Assembly: GCA_903875445.1 (NCBI GenBank)
Contig: CAIQWD010000066.1
Location: forward strand, 62,001-126,000
Reading direction: 5' to 3'
Source of the DNA: an uncultured delta proteobacterium
Lineage (GTDB): Bacteria; Desulfobacterota; Desulfobulbia; Desulfobulbales; Desulfocapsaceae
DNA: 64,000 nucleotides
Below, one piece after another: positions 37,884 to 46,192 of this stretch. Each line of letters begins with the position of its first letter. Within the stretch, counting starts at the first letter, position 1. A program made the position numbers and the translations under genes. Under the pieces are notes generated by a model that did not search any database, was not told the DNA's origin, and worked only from the letters and a program-made list of their open reading frames with translations.

Positions 37884-38932
37884 GGCACCACCAGACTTAT
37901 GATTGCATTTTTCTCCGCCTCGAAACGTGCTTGAAGTTCAGCAAACGTCATTTCGGTGCGAATCTTGACAGGTTCATACCAGTACTTCCCGTGTTTTTTG
38001 CCTTTAAAGAAACACAGGTACGATTCATGACCCGTTGCATCTCTGTCAAAATGAAGAAAAGGTGAGAGGCTAAAACACTCGGAATCCCAGACCACAAAGA
38101 GCTGTTCCTGGCCAAGCCCAAGAACGTACGCTTTTTGCGGATCGGTGAAGGTCGGATTTTCATACTCCCTATTAAGAAAATGTCCGTTGAAAGCCTCACA
38201 CTTGCAGGTTGATGAAAAAGACTCGAACCGCAGAATTTTGCAGTTTTCCAGAAAGCGAGTCTTGATCAGCATTTCCCTGAAGATCGGTAAAACCAGCTGA
38301 AGTTCGCTTTCAGCCTGTTCTCGGGTCGGCGCGGTGTGGTGGGAAATGTCGTTTCGGATATCCTGCAAACTCAGAAGGTCGTCACATAGACTTTCATCGA
38401 TTTCTGAGAACTTGAATCCAATGTTGTTCGTCTTGCCGTGGAGGATGATTCCCTTGATGTTCTGGATTTTCTGCTTGAGGGCATCCGATAAAATCTTTTC
38501 GGTGTTGAAAGGGGCATAACGCGGATTGCCACGCGGATCAAGGGAGACAAAATGTTGCGCGGTTTTCAAGGCAATTACCTTGTGGCGGATCTCACCCATT
38601 ACCAGAGCATAGAGCACAAAAACGATGGATTCCCAGGTGTCTTTCAGGTGCAGCAATTTTCGGACAGGGTCGTCGGCGCCTTCGCCGCGTTCTGATAGTC
38701 GATAATTGTAGGCAACACAGGCCGGGTAATAGTCGAAGACGGTCTGTTTCAGACCATCAAATTCCTGCTCCAGATACTCGTCGTAGGCATCTTTGTAGGT
38801 CGTATAGGCAAGTTCGAAAAGAATACGGCTGCGCTGGAAAGGAATGTTGGCAATGGTCACCTCACCCTCATCATCCAGGGATTCATTGAACCGCTGGCAA
38901 CGTTGATCGTCGTATTGCAGCTCGTCGCTCAT
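37880..38932 (-). CDS. Hypothetical protein with HEPN-like RNxxxH motif
   Basis: 350 residues, no family recognised by name. A largely helical N-terminal 200 residues ends with DIRNDISHHTAPT, where R193 and H198 form an R-x4-H motif (RNxxxH), the signature of HEPN ribonucleases. The C-terminal 140 residues look like a beta-rich domain (CKCEAFNGHFLNREYENP, YVLGLGQEQLFVVWDSECFS). It is coupled by ATGA overlaps to hsdS upstream and rhuM downstream, so it is an integral part of the restriction operon. A back-up RNase that acts when restriction fails is a reasonable hypothesis; a purely structural role is also possible. Confidence 0.68.
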   Translation of the reverse strand: MSDELQYDDQRCQRFNESLDDEGEVTIANIPFQRSRILFELAYTTYKDAYDEYLEQEFDGLKQTVFDYYPACVAYNYRLSERGEGADDPVRKLLHLKDTWESIVFVLYALVMGEIRHKVIALKTAQHFVSLDPRGNPRYAPFNTEKILSDALKQKIQNIKGIILHGKTNNIGFKFSEIDESLCDDLLSLQDIRNDISHHTAPTREQAESELQLVLPIFREMLIKTRFLENCKILRFESFSSTCKCEAFNGHFLNREYENPTFTDPQKAYVLGLGQEQLFVVWDSECFSLSPFLHFDRDATGHESYLCFFKGKKHGKYWYEPVKIRTEMTFAELQARFEAEKNAIISLVVP

Positions 38933-40149
38933 ACTTCTATCCCACCGGACATGAGTTTTGGAAGGAGGATGTCGCGGATTTGGGCAAGTGTGGTAGATGA
39001 AACTTGGTGTTCAGCTTTAAGTTGTTCAACCTGTTCAATAATTACAAAATATTCTTTTAGGATATCAATAGTTGGTAAAAGAATATCAAAATCGGTTAAT
39101 TGCTGGGCATTGGCATTAGGCTGTGCCGATCCGCTTTTTATGGAATCAATAAATTCAAAATATTGTTTCCTTCTTAATAACTTCCCAACATAAAGCGCCA
39201 ATTCAGGTTGCTCAAACTGTATTCTAATCAAATAAGAAGCAAACACAGATTCTGGAGAATTTACCACCAAAGCATTTTCACCCGTTGAAGCCCCTGTTCG
39301 TGCAATAACTATGTCATAATTTTCAATTTTGTATTTTTCTATGTCTTTTTTATCCACCAAACAATAAGGGACACTCTTCCAATTGATTCGGCCCTTTTGT
39401 ATATCAGTAATCCGCAAAAAGTGAGGTCCTATTTCTTCAATCGACGCACTTTGTGTAAGTCCGTATTGAATTCTTTTCGTGAAATCTTTTATTTTTCCAT
39501 GCTGCCATCCCTTCGGAATCGGTCCAAGTTCGCAGTCCTGCATTTCGCCGGTGGCACCGGGAAAACGGAAATCCACAAACCATTCCTTGAAAATCGCCTG
39601 AGCAATGGCCTCCAGTGTGGCGTTGGTCTGGCGGTTCATTTCGATTTTGTCGTCCAGCGCAGAGAGGATGGCGGCAATGCGGGTTTGGGTAGGAAGATCT
39701 GGGACATCTATTTCAAAATCTGAAAATGCAGATTTGTTTAGTATCGGTACTGCTGTACTATGGTGTGCTGCATTACGAAGCTCATCTGAAATTTTGATGA
39801 TAGAATAATATACAAAGTCTGGATTGAATGAGTCGCTGCAAACAACGGAGTTGAGTTGTTGGTTGGTTATGCTATCTTGCGAAGTCATCACAACCTTACC
39901 CATATCCGAACCAATACAGGAAACGCAGATGGCGTTTGCAGGCAGCAGACAATTTTTTACAGAAATTTTTCCTTTCTCAGAAAGATACCGCTCAGTATCA
40001 CTAATTCTTTTTTTGCCAGTCATATCTCGAGGTGTGATAAAAGGATATTTATCACCAAAGTTCTCTAAAATATGAGTTGAGGGCGTTTTCCCAGTAACAA
40101 CACGCCCTATCTCCCCTATTTTCAAAGGTTTCCACCCACCAGCAATCAT
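38929..40149 (-). CDS. hsdS: Type I restriction enzyme specificity subunit
   Basis: Sets the DNA target of the type I enzyme, 406 residues, with two target-recognition domains separated and followed by conserved helices (LPTQTRIAAILSALDDKIEMN; VEQLKAEHQVSSTTLAQIRD). The first TRD covers about 5-155 and the second about 215-365. The DNA of both TRDs is clearly richer in A+T than the rest of the operon, as expected for domains exchanged by recombination. It overlaps the DUF1016 gene upstream and the HEPN gene downstream by 4 bp each. Confidence 0.93.
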   Translation of the reverse strand: MIAGGWKPLKIGEIGRVVTGKTPSTHILENFGDKYPFITPRDMTGKKRISDTERYLSEKGKISVKNCLLPANAICVSCIGSDMGKVVMTSQDSITNQQLNSVVCSDSFNPDFVYYSIIKISDELRNAAHHSTAVPILNKSAFSDFEIDVPDLPTQTRIAAILSALDDKIEMNRQTNATLEAIAQAIFKEWFVDFRFPGATGEMQDCELGPIPKGWQHGKIKDFTKRIQYGLTQSASIEEIGPHFLRITDIQKGRINWKSVPYCLVDKKDIEKYKIENYDIVIARTGASTGENALVVNSPESVFASYLIRIQFEQPELALYVGKLLRRKQYFEFIDSIKSGSAQPNANAQQLTDFDILLPTIDILKEYFVIIEQVEQLKAEHQVSSTTLAQIRDILLPKLMSGGIEV

Positions 40150-41267
40150 TCCAAATCCCCTCCCAACTCCGCTTCAATCTCCTCTATCGTCGGCAAGCTG
40201 GATTTCAAATTCTCCGGCAAGGACTGGGTAATTTGCCGTTCCCACTGGGCAACGCCGATGGGCTTGCTGTATCCGGCCAGAGAATATTCCACCACCATCT
40301 GATTTTTGTCCTTGACCAGCAGGAGGCCAATCGATGGCTTATCGTCCGGATGTCGCAACAGATCATCGACAACATTGAGGTAAAAGTTGAGTTGACTGAC
40401 ATGTCCGGGTTCGAATCTACCCGCTTTCAGTTCAATCACCACATAACAGCGAAGCTGGAGGTGGTAAAAGAGCAGGTCGAGATGAAAATCACTGCCGCCG
40501 ACTTCCAGCGGAACCTGCCGCCCGACAAAGGCGAAACCCTGGCCAAGCTCCAGCAGAAACTTTTGGATATGGTCGATCAGTTTTTGCTCCAGTTCGGCCT
40601 CACGGCGTGGGTCAGCCGTGCCCAGAAAGTCAAAGACGTAGGGGTCCTTGAAAATCTGGGCCGCCATGTCCGAATCGGGCGGGGGTAAGGCGGCTTGAAA
40701 GTTATTGATCGCCTTGCCTTGACGTTCGTGTAAACGGGTTTCTATCTGGATCGCCAGGATGTTGCGACTCCAGCCGTGTTCCATCGTTTTCTTGGCGTAC
40801 CACAACCGGGTGCTTGCATCATCGGCCTTTTCAAGCAGGGCCAGGTTGTGATACCAGGTGATTAGTGCAAGCACCTCTTGCACGATTGCTCGTTCCGGCC
40901 AGGACTCAGCGAACTTACGCATGTATTTTAGATTCCGCGGTGAAAATCCGGTCATTTCCGGGAATGCTGTTTTCAGGTCATGGGAGAGTCGATCGATGAC
41001 CTTGGCGCCCCAACCTTCCTTTTGCTGCCGTTCAAGGATGGCTTGGCCGATATCCCAATACATGAGCACCATGGCCGAGTTGGCAGACAACACCGCCTTG
41101 ATGCGTTCGCCGGTGATGCGTTCTTTCAATCCCGAGAAGAAGGCCGTATATCCTTCGGGCATTTCCAGGAGGTTGACAGGCACAGGCATAACCACCTCAG
41201 GTTTTGCTATGCCTCTGGTTTTACGGCCAGTTGCGGTGGTTTCTATGATCTTCTTGCCCTTTTTCAT
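40146..41267 (-). CDS. DUF1016 (YhcG-type) PD-(D/E)xK protein
   Basis: 373 residues with the DUF1016 N-terminal helical part (MVLMYWDIGQAILERQQKEG, KVIDRLSHDLKTAFPEMTGF, SPRNLKYMRKFAESWP) and a C-terminal nuclease fold whose likely active site is FHLDLLFYHLQLRCYVVIEL followed by K (D, E-L-K). Such proteins often sit inside type I restriction operons or phage-defence islands. Whether it cuts DNA is unknown. It begins 21 bp after the hsdM stop and overlaps hsdS by 4 bp. Confidence 0.88.
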   Translation of the reverse strand: MKKGKKIIETTATGRKTRGIAKPEVVMPVPVNLLEMPEGYTAFFSGLKERITGERIKAVLSANSAMVLMYWDIGQAILERQQKEGWGAKVIDRLSHDLKTAFPEMTGFSPRNLKYMRKFAESWPERAIVQEVLALITWYHNLALLEKADDASTRLWYAKKTMEHGWSRNILAIQIETRLHERQGKAINNFQAALPPPDSDMAAQIFKDPYVFDFLGTADPRREAELEQKLIDHIQKFLLELGQGFAFVGRQVPLEVGGSDFHLDLLFYHLQLRCYVVIELKAGRFEPGHVSQLNFYLNVVDDLLRHPDDKPSIGLLLVKDKNQMVVEYSLAGYSKPIGVAQWERQITQSLPENLKSSLPTIEEIEAELGGDLE

Positions 41268-41288
41268 CAGCTTCTCACCCCGTTCGCA

Positions 41289-42812
41289 TCAAAACTCATA
41301 GCCAATCCCCTTTAAATTCTCGCGGATGCTCTTCTCCAGTTCGCTGCCTCTCGCGAACTGCTCCGCCAGCTTGGTGGTGAGAACATTCATCTTTTCTTCA
41401 AAGGGGATGCCGTCATCCTCCACCGCCTCGGTGCCGACATAACGGCCCGGCATGAGCACATGGCTGTTTTTCCGCACCTCCTCCAGGGTAGCGGCTTTGC
41501 AGAAGCCGTCCTGGTCTTGGTATTGTCCACCGATATTGCGCCAGGCGTGGTAGGTGTCGGTGATCCGGGCGATGTCTTGATCTGAAAACTCTTTGTTGCG
41601 GCGATTGATCATTGAGCCGATCTTGCGGGCATCGATAAAGAGGATTTCGTTCGCCCGGTTTCGGAATTTGCCGTTGGTCTTATTGCGGGCCAGAAACCAC
41701 AGGCAGGCGGGGATCATGGTGTTATAGAAGAGCTGGGCCGGCAAGGCCACCATGCAGTCGATCAAGCCCGCCTCGATCATGTTCTTGCGGATCTCACCCT
41801 CGCCTCCGGAGTTGGAGTTCATACTACCGTTGGCCAGGACAATTCCCGCAGTGCCGTTAGGACTGAGCTTGTGGGCGAAGTGCTGCAACCAGGCATAGTT
41901 GGCATTGCCGGTTGGCGGCACCCCGTATTTCCAACGGCCGTCGTCGCGCAAGTGTTCGCCGCTCCAGTCGCTTATATTAAAGGGTGGATTGGCAAGGATG
42001 TAATCGGCCTTCAAGTCCTGATGTTTATCGCTGAGGAAGGTATCACCCAGTTCAATACGGGCATCGATACCGCGAATGGCCAGATTCATCCTGGCCAGCC
42101 GCAGGGTGGTAGGGTTTGATTCCTGTCCATAAATAGACAGGTCTTTGATGTTACCCTGATGTTCCTCCACGAAGCGTTCACTCTGTACGAACATGCCGCC
42201 GCTGCCGCAGCAGCCGTCATAGACTCGGCCATTGTAGGGTTCGAGCATGGCGACCAACACTTGCACGATACTGGCGGGGGTGTAGAACTGGCCGCCCTTC
42301 TTGCCTTCGGCATCGGCAAACTGACCGAGGAAATATTCGTAGACCCGGCCCAGCAGGTCCTTGGCCTTGTGGCCATCCTGGCTGAAGCCGATGGTGCCGA
42401 TCAGGTCGATGAGTTCGCCCAGGCGCTGTTTGTTGAGTTCCGGGTCGGCATAGATTTTGGGCAACACTCCCTTGAGTGACGAGTTAATTTTTTCGATGGC
42501 GTCCATCGCCTCGTCGAGCCACTTGCCGATCTCCGGCTGCTTGGCGCGGTCCTGCAAATACTGCCAACGGGCTTTTTCTGGCACGAAAAAGATATTGTGA
42601 GCCAGGTATTCGTCGGCATCTTCCGGGTCGGCCCCTTCAAGCTCCCCTGCACCCGCCTTGAGTTGCGCATGCAAATCGTTAAAGGCATCTGAAATGTATT
42701 TCAAAAAGATCAGGCCAAGAACAATATGCTTGTACTCGGCGGCATCCATATTCGAGCGGAGTTTATCCGCCGCTGCCCACAGGGTTTTTTCCAGTTCATT
42801 GTTTTCAGCCAT
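41289..42812 (-). CDS. hsdM: Type I restriction enzyme methylase subunit
   Basis: N6-adenine DNA methyltransferase subunit, 507 residues. SAM-binding motif [12 protein letters not shown] (199-209) and catalytic motif IV NPPF (275-278) are intact; the N-terminal HsdM helical bundle ([32 protein letters not shown]) and GGQFYTP are typical. With HsdS it methylates host sites; with HsdR it restricts foreign DNA. First gene of the six-gene leftward operon. Confidence 0.95.
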   Translation of the reverse strand: MAENNELEKTLWAAADKLRSNMDAAEYKHIVLGLIFLKYISDAFNDLHAQLKAGAGELEGADPEDADEYLAHNIFFVPEKARWQYLQDRAKQPEIGKWLDEAMDAIEKINSSLKGVLPKIYADPELNKQRLGELIDLIGTIGFSQDGHKAKDLLGRVYEYFLGQFADAEGKKGGQFYTPASIVQVLVAMLEPYNGRVYDGCCGSGGMFVQSERFVEEHQGNIKDLSIYGQESNPTTLRLARMNLAIRGIDARIELGDTFLSDKHQDLKADYILANPPFNISDWSGEHLRDDGRWKYGVPPTGNANYAWLQHFAHKLSPNGTAGIVLANGSMNSNSGGEGEIRKNMIEAGLIDCMVALPAQLFYNTMIPACLWFLARNKTNGKFRNRANEILFIDARKIGSMINRRNKEFSDQDIARITDTYHAWRNIGGQYQDQDGFCKAATLEEVRKNSHVLMPGRYVGTEAVEDDGIPFEEKMNVLTTKLAEQFARGSELEKSIRENLKGIGYEF

Positions 42813-43273
42813 CTAGAGTATATTCCCGCCCTTATAGTTAAAATCTATTATTTCGTCCGACACTGCCTTTGCCTATCTTGGAGAGTAACTCTGTATGTCT
42901 CTATCTCAACACGGTTAACAAGGAGAATACAAGTTTCTGTCAAACCCGCAATCTTAATGCCCTGAAGCGGTGCGTTGGCATTCCTCGAGTCCAGGGATAA
43001 TGGATATTATTCCATGGCGAGATGTCTAACTCATCAAAAAATCATATAAATCTCTTGAGGAAGTTTTTTCAAGCGGTAAGTTCAAGCATGCTGTAAGCCA
43101 TTTCAGAAAGAATCGTTACAATAAGAGGAGAAACCCGTGGTTGCCGTACATGAAACTTGCAAAATCCATCGCAGTGGGCAAATGGTCAACCGATCAAATC
43201 AGAAGAACCAGAAAGGAAATTCCACTGAAATTTCCTGTTGATTCAAAAAATTGAGTTACCCGAGAGAAAAGTG
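42813..43273. other. Intergenic region upstream of restriction operon
   Basis: 460 bp between divergent hsdM and the calcium-binding gene. A candidate hsdM promoter is noted separately. On the plus strand GTG 43137 with AGAGGAG upstream opens a 34-codon frame ending at 43241; it matches nothing I know and may be a leader peptide or chance. Confidence 0.4.
42915..42943 (-). promoter_or_regulatory. Possible hsdM operon promoter
   Basis: On the minus strand TTGACA (42943-42938), 17-bp spacer, TGTTAA (42920-42915). The -35 is perfect and the -10 only 3/6; it lies about 100 bp upstream of the hsdM ATG. Confidence 0.35.
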
Positions 43274-43657
43274 ATGGCTAAAACAAAACCTCCGCAGAAA
43301 AATAACGAACGGGAAGAGCGCATAGTGATGGAGATCATCGTTGATGCATACGGCCCTGAAGAACAGGCAATGGGATGGTATTACTATCTTGACGGGATGC
43401 TGCAGTTCCCGTTCACTGCTCGTTGCAATGCAAGGCGTGCTATCTCGCCATTGCTTATCAACGATGAGGTTGATGTTATTAGGATGGCTCCAGAAGAAGA
43501 GTGCGAAAAAGAGATGTTCGTTGTTATTCGATGGAAAAATGATAGCTTGGCGGTGCCACTCTCCCAACTCACCCCCATCGATTCTACCGAGTTCGATACC
43601 CAGCAGGCGGTGGAGGATTGGCACTATTGGGTAGGTATGGGCTATCTGCTTTGCTGA
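43274..43657 (+). CDS. CcbP-like calcium-binding protein
   Basis: 127-residue acidic protein matching the calcium-binding CcbP family: EIIVDAYGPEEQAMGWYYYL, FPFTARCNA, ISPLLINDEVDVIRMAPEEE, and VEDWHYWVGMGY. In cyanobacteria CcbP buffers free calcium; in other bacteria the role is unknown, and many genomes carry it as an accessory gene. Start ATG 43274 follows GAGAGAAAAG. It is a single gene between the restriction operon and a convergent helicase gene. Confidence 0.78.
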   Translation: MAKTKPPQKNNEREERIVMEIIVDAYGPEEQAMGWYYYLDGMLQFPFTARCNARRAISPLLINDEVDVIRMAPEEECEKEMFVVIRWKNDSLAVPLSQLTPIDSTEFDTQQAVEDWHYWVGMGYLLC

Positions 43658-43698
43658 TTTCTTCCCATCCTTCGCTCTCCCATAAGGGGAACAGCGGT

Positions 43699-46182
43699 TC
43701 AGGCTTGGGCTGCTTTATGTCGCAGGTGTGCAAGGGCATATTTGATTTCCCCGTAGCTATAGGCCTCACCTACCATCTCTTTGACCTTACCAAGTTGTTT
43801 GTCTTCCAGGGGCAGGATAATCTGTTCAAGAGATTGCCGTTTTTCCGGCGTGAGCAGCCGGTCGATGGCAATTTCGCCCTGTTCCAGGCATTGAGCCAGA
43901 TGGCTTTCGATGGTGGTGAAGACAAAACCGCGTTTTTCGGCAATCTGCGGAATGGTTAAACCCTGGTTGAAAAGTTCGAGGGTGAGGAGTCTGGTTGGGA
44001 CTTTGGGGCCTTTTGGTTCTTTGGGTTGGCCCGGCTCTTTTTGGTCCGCAGACTCTGCCGCCGCCTTGGTGGGGAGGAAGACCGCCTGGATATTATTCTT
44101 GGCGCGGTACTCCACAACCAGGGCCACCAGTTCCTCGCCGTATCTTTCCGCCAGTTTTTCACCTATCCCTTTCAGTTTTGTAAGCGCCGGCAGAGAGTCG
44201 GGCAGGTTGACGGCGACCTGGATCAGGGTCTTCTGATGCATGACCTGGTAATGGGGTACGTTTTCTTCTTTTGCCGTCCGACTCCGCCAGTCTTTCAAGG
44301 CCTGAAAAAGTTCGGGATGGCCGACATCGGCCTCCGAGTAAATGGGCGTAAGGGCTTTTTCCTTTTGCGGTTTCGCGTCGATTGCCGCCGAGGCAACGGC
44401 TCGCAGGTACTCCGCCGAAGAAAACCCCGCCGCGCAGCACCCCACCGCCGCCCGCTTGACCGCGGTTTCTTCCAACAGCCATTTGCACAGATCCTTAGCC
44501 TTCTTGCGGATCTCCTTGTTGTCGGTTTCCACCGTAAAAAAGGCAACCATCTCGCCGATTCCCGTCGCAAATTTTTCCGCAAAATAGGCCGATGCCTTCC
44601 GTAATCGCTCGTCTATCGCGGCATCTTTGGCCGGAAGGCTGTGTTCATTGAACATCCCCTGTAACTGCCGGCGGAAATTGGCGCCGACATTGCATATCTC
44701 ATTGACGGTCTTAGTCTGCAGGTCGCGGAGATTGCCGGCACCCTCTATCCGTACCAATTCGCCGCTGCGTTCGACCGTCGAGATCAGTCGGCCGAGGAGC
44801 CCCTGCAGTCGCTGAAAATCGAAACATTCGAGGAGGAGTCGCTGTTGGTAGCGGATTTTTGCGGCGCTCAGTTGTGCCACGGTCGGAACATTTTCCCCGG
44901 CCTGTTCGACAAAGCGCCGCACGGCCGCGTCGGTCTTTACCGCCCGCGCCGCAAGCGGCGAACTGAGTACCATGCCTTCGAGGGTCCGGCAACGGCTGAG
45001 GGCCACATACACCTGCCCATGGGCGAAGGCGGCCTGGGCATCGATGATCGCCCGGTCGAAGGTCAGTCCCTGACTTTTATGGATGGTGATCGCCCAGGCG
45101 AGTTTCAAAGGGTACTGGATAAAGGCGCCGATCTTGCTTTCGCTGATCTCAAGAGTCTCCTCGTTGAGGGCATATTCGATATTTTCCCAGGTTACCGGTT
45201 CGACGTCGATCTCCTCGTCGTCATCCGGGCATTTTATCGAGATTTTTTTGCCGGCGATGGCGGTGATCTTGCCGATTTTACCGTTGAAAAACCTTTTCTC
45301 GGGTGAGGGATCGTTGCGCATGAACATCACCTGGGCCGCCGTTTTCAGTTCGAGAATCTCGGCCGTCGGGTAGGAATGTTGCGGGAACTCGCCTTCAATC
45401 TCGGCCGCAAAACGATGGGTTTTTTGCGGCAGGCCGGTAAGCCGTGCCTCGTTGATGGCATCGGCACGGCTGTTGTGGGTACAGAGGGTGATATACCCCT
45501 TATTTTCGTGGTCGATGAAGCCTTCGACATGGCGGCGGTTGAGTTGCTGCAGCGTCTCCGCATCAAGGCTATTGTCGCGGACCCGGTTCAGGAGGTCGAT
45601 GAATTTTTGGTCCGCCTGGCGGTAAATATGTTGCAGCTCGATGGCGATCAGTTCGGTCTGCCGCAGGACATTGCTGCTGAAAAAATAGGGGGAATCGTAG
45701 TAGGGCTGCAACAGGCGCCATTCGGCATCTTTTACCACCGGCGACAGCTGCTGCAGGTCGCCGATGAGCAGCAGCTGCACCCCGCCGAACGGCAGGGTGT
45801 TGCGGCGGTAGCGGCGGAGAACGCTGTCCACCCCGTCCAGCAGGTCGGCCCGAACCATGCTGATTTCGTCGATCACCAGGAGATCGAGGCTTTTGATGAG
45901 ATTGATCTTATCCCGGCTGAATTTGTGGCGGTTTTCGCCCTCGCTGCCGGGAATGAACGGGCCGAAAGGCATCTGAAAAAAGGAATGGAGGGTGACGCCG
46001 CCGGCATTGATCGCCGCCACCCCGGTGGGGGCGGTGACGATCATCCGCTTGGGACTCTGCTCCTTGATGCCGTGCAGAAAAGTAGTCTTGCCGGTCCCGG
46101 CTTTGCCTGTGAGAAAAATATTGCAGCCGGTGTCCCGGACAAATTCCTCGGCAAGCTGCAACAGCGGGTTATCTGTAGTCAT
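43699..46182 (-). CDS. PIF1-like DNA helicase with HRDC and RecQ-type HTH tail
   Basis: 827 residues. The N-terminal helicase (superfamily 1B, PIF1/RecD-like) has Walker A LTGKAGTGKTTFL, DEISMVRADLLDGV, GDLQQLSPV and the late AWAITIHKSQGLTFD and YVALSRCRTLEG. After about 440 residues of helicase and a helical section, an HRDC domain appears (NLPDSLPALTKLKGIGEKLAERYGEEL in outline), then an HTH_40 domain as in RecQ C-termini (LELFNQGLTIPQIAEKRGF). It probably unwinds DNA or G-quadruplex structures. ATG 46182 is used; the longer frame overlaps the upstream gene. Confidence 0.88.
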   Translation of the reverse strand: MTTDNPLLQLAEEFVRDTGCNIFLTGKAGTGKTTFLHGIKEQSPKRMIVTAPTGVAAINAGGVTLHSFFQMPFGPFIPGSEGENRHKFSRDKINLIKSLDLLVIDEISMVRADLLDGVDSVLRRYRRNTLPFGGVQLLLIGDLQQLSPVVKDAEWRLLQPYYDSPYFFSSNVLRQTELIAIELQHIYRQADQKFIDLLNRVRDNSLDAETLQQLNRRHVEGFIDHENKGYITLCTHNSRADAINEARLTGLPQKTHRFAAEIEGEFPQHSYPTAEILELKTAAQVMFMRNDPSPEKRFFNGKIGKITAIAGKKISIKCPDDDEEIDVEPVTWENIEYALNEETLEISESKIGAFIQYPLKLAWAITIHKSQGLTFDRAIIDAQAAFAHGQVYVALSRCRTLEGMVLSSPLAARAVKTDAAVRRFVEQAGENVPTVAQLSAAKIRYQQRLLLECFDFQRLQGLLGRLISTVERSGELVRIEGAGNLRDLQTKTVNEICNVGANFRRQLQGMFNEHSLPAKDAAIDERLRKASAYFAEKFATGIGEMVAFFTVETDNKEIRKKAKDLCKWLLEETAVKRAAVGCCAAGFSSAEYLRAVASAAIDAKPQKEKALTPIYSEADVGHPELFQALKDWRSRTAKEENVPHYQVMHQKTLIQVAVNLPDSLPALTKLKGIGEKLAERYGEELVALVVEYRAKNNIQAVFLPTKAAAESADQKEPGQPKEPKGPKVPTRLLTLELFNQGLTIPQIAEKRGFVFTTIESHLAQCLEQGEIAIDRLLTPEKRQSLEQIILPLEDKQLGKVKEMVGEAYSYGEIKYALAHLRHKAAQA

Positions 46183-46192
46183 CGGTCCGGCT

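Noticed and set aside
40400-40425. tRNA T-loop-like GGGTTCGAATC sequence
   Set aside because: Lies inside the DUF1016 gene and no acceptor, D or anticodon arms surround it.
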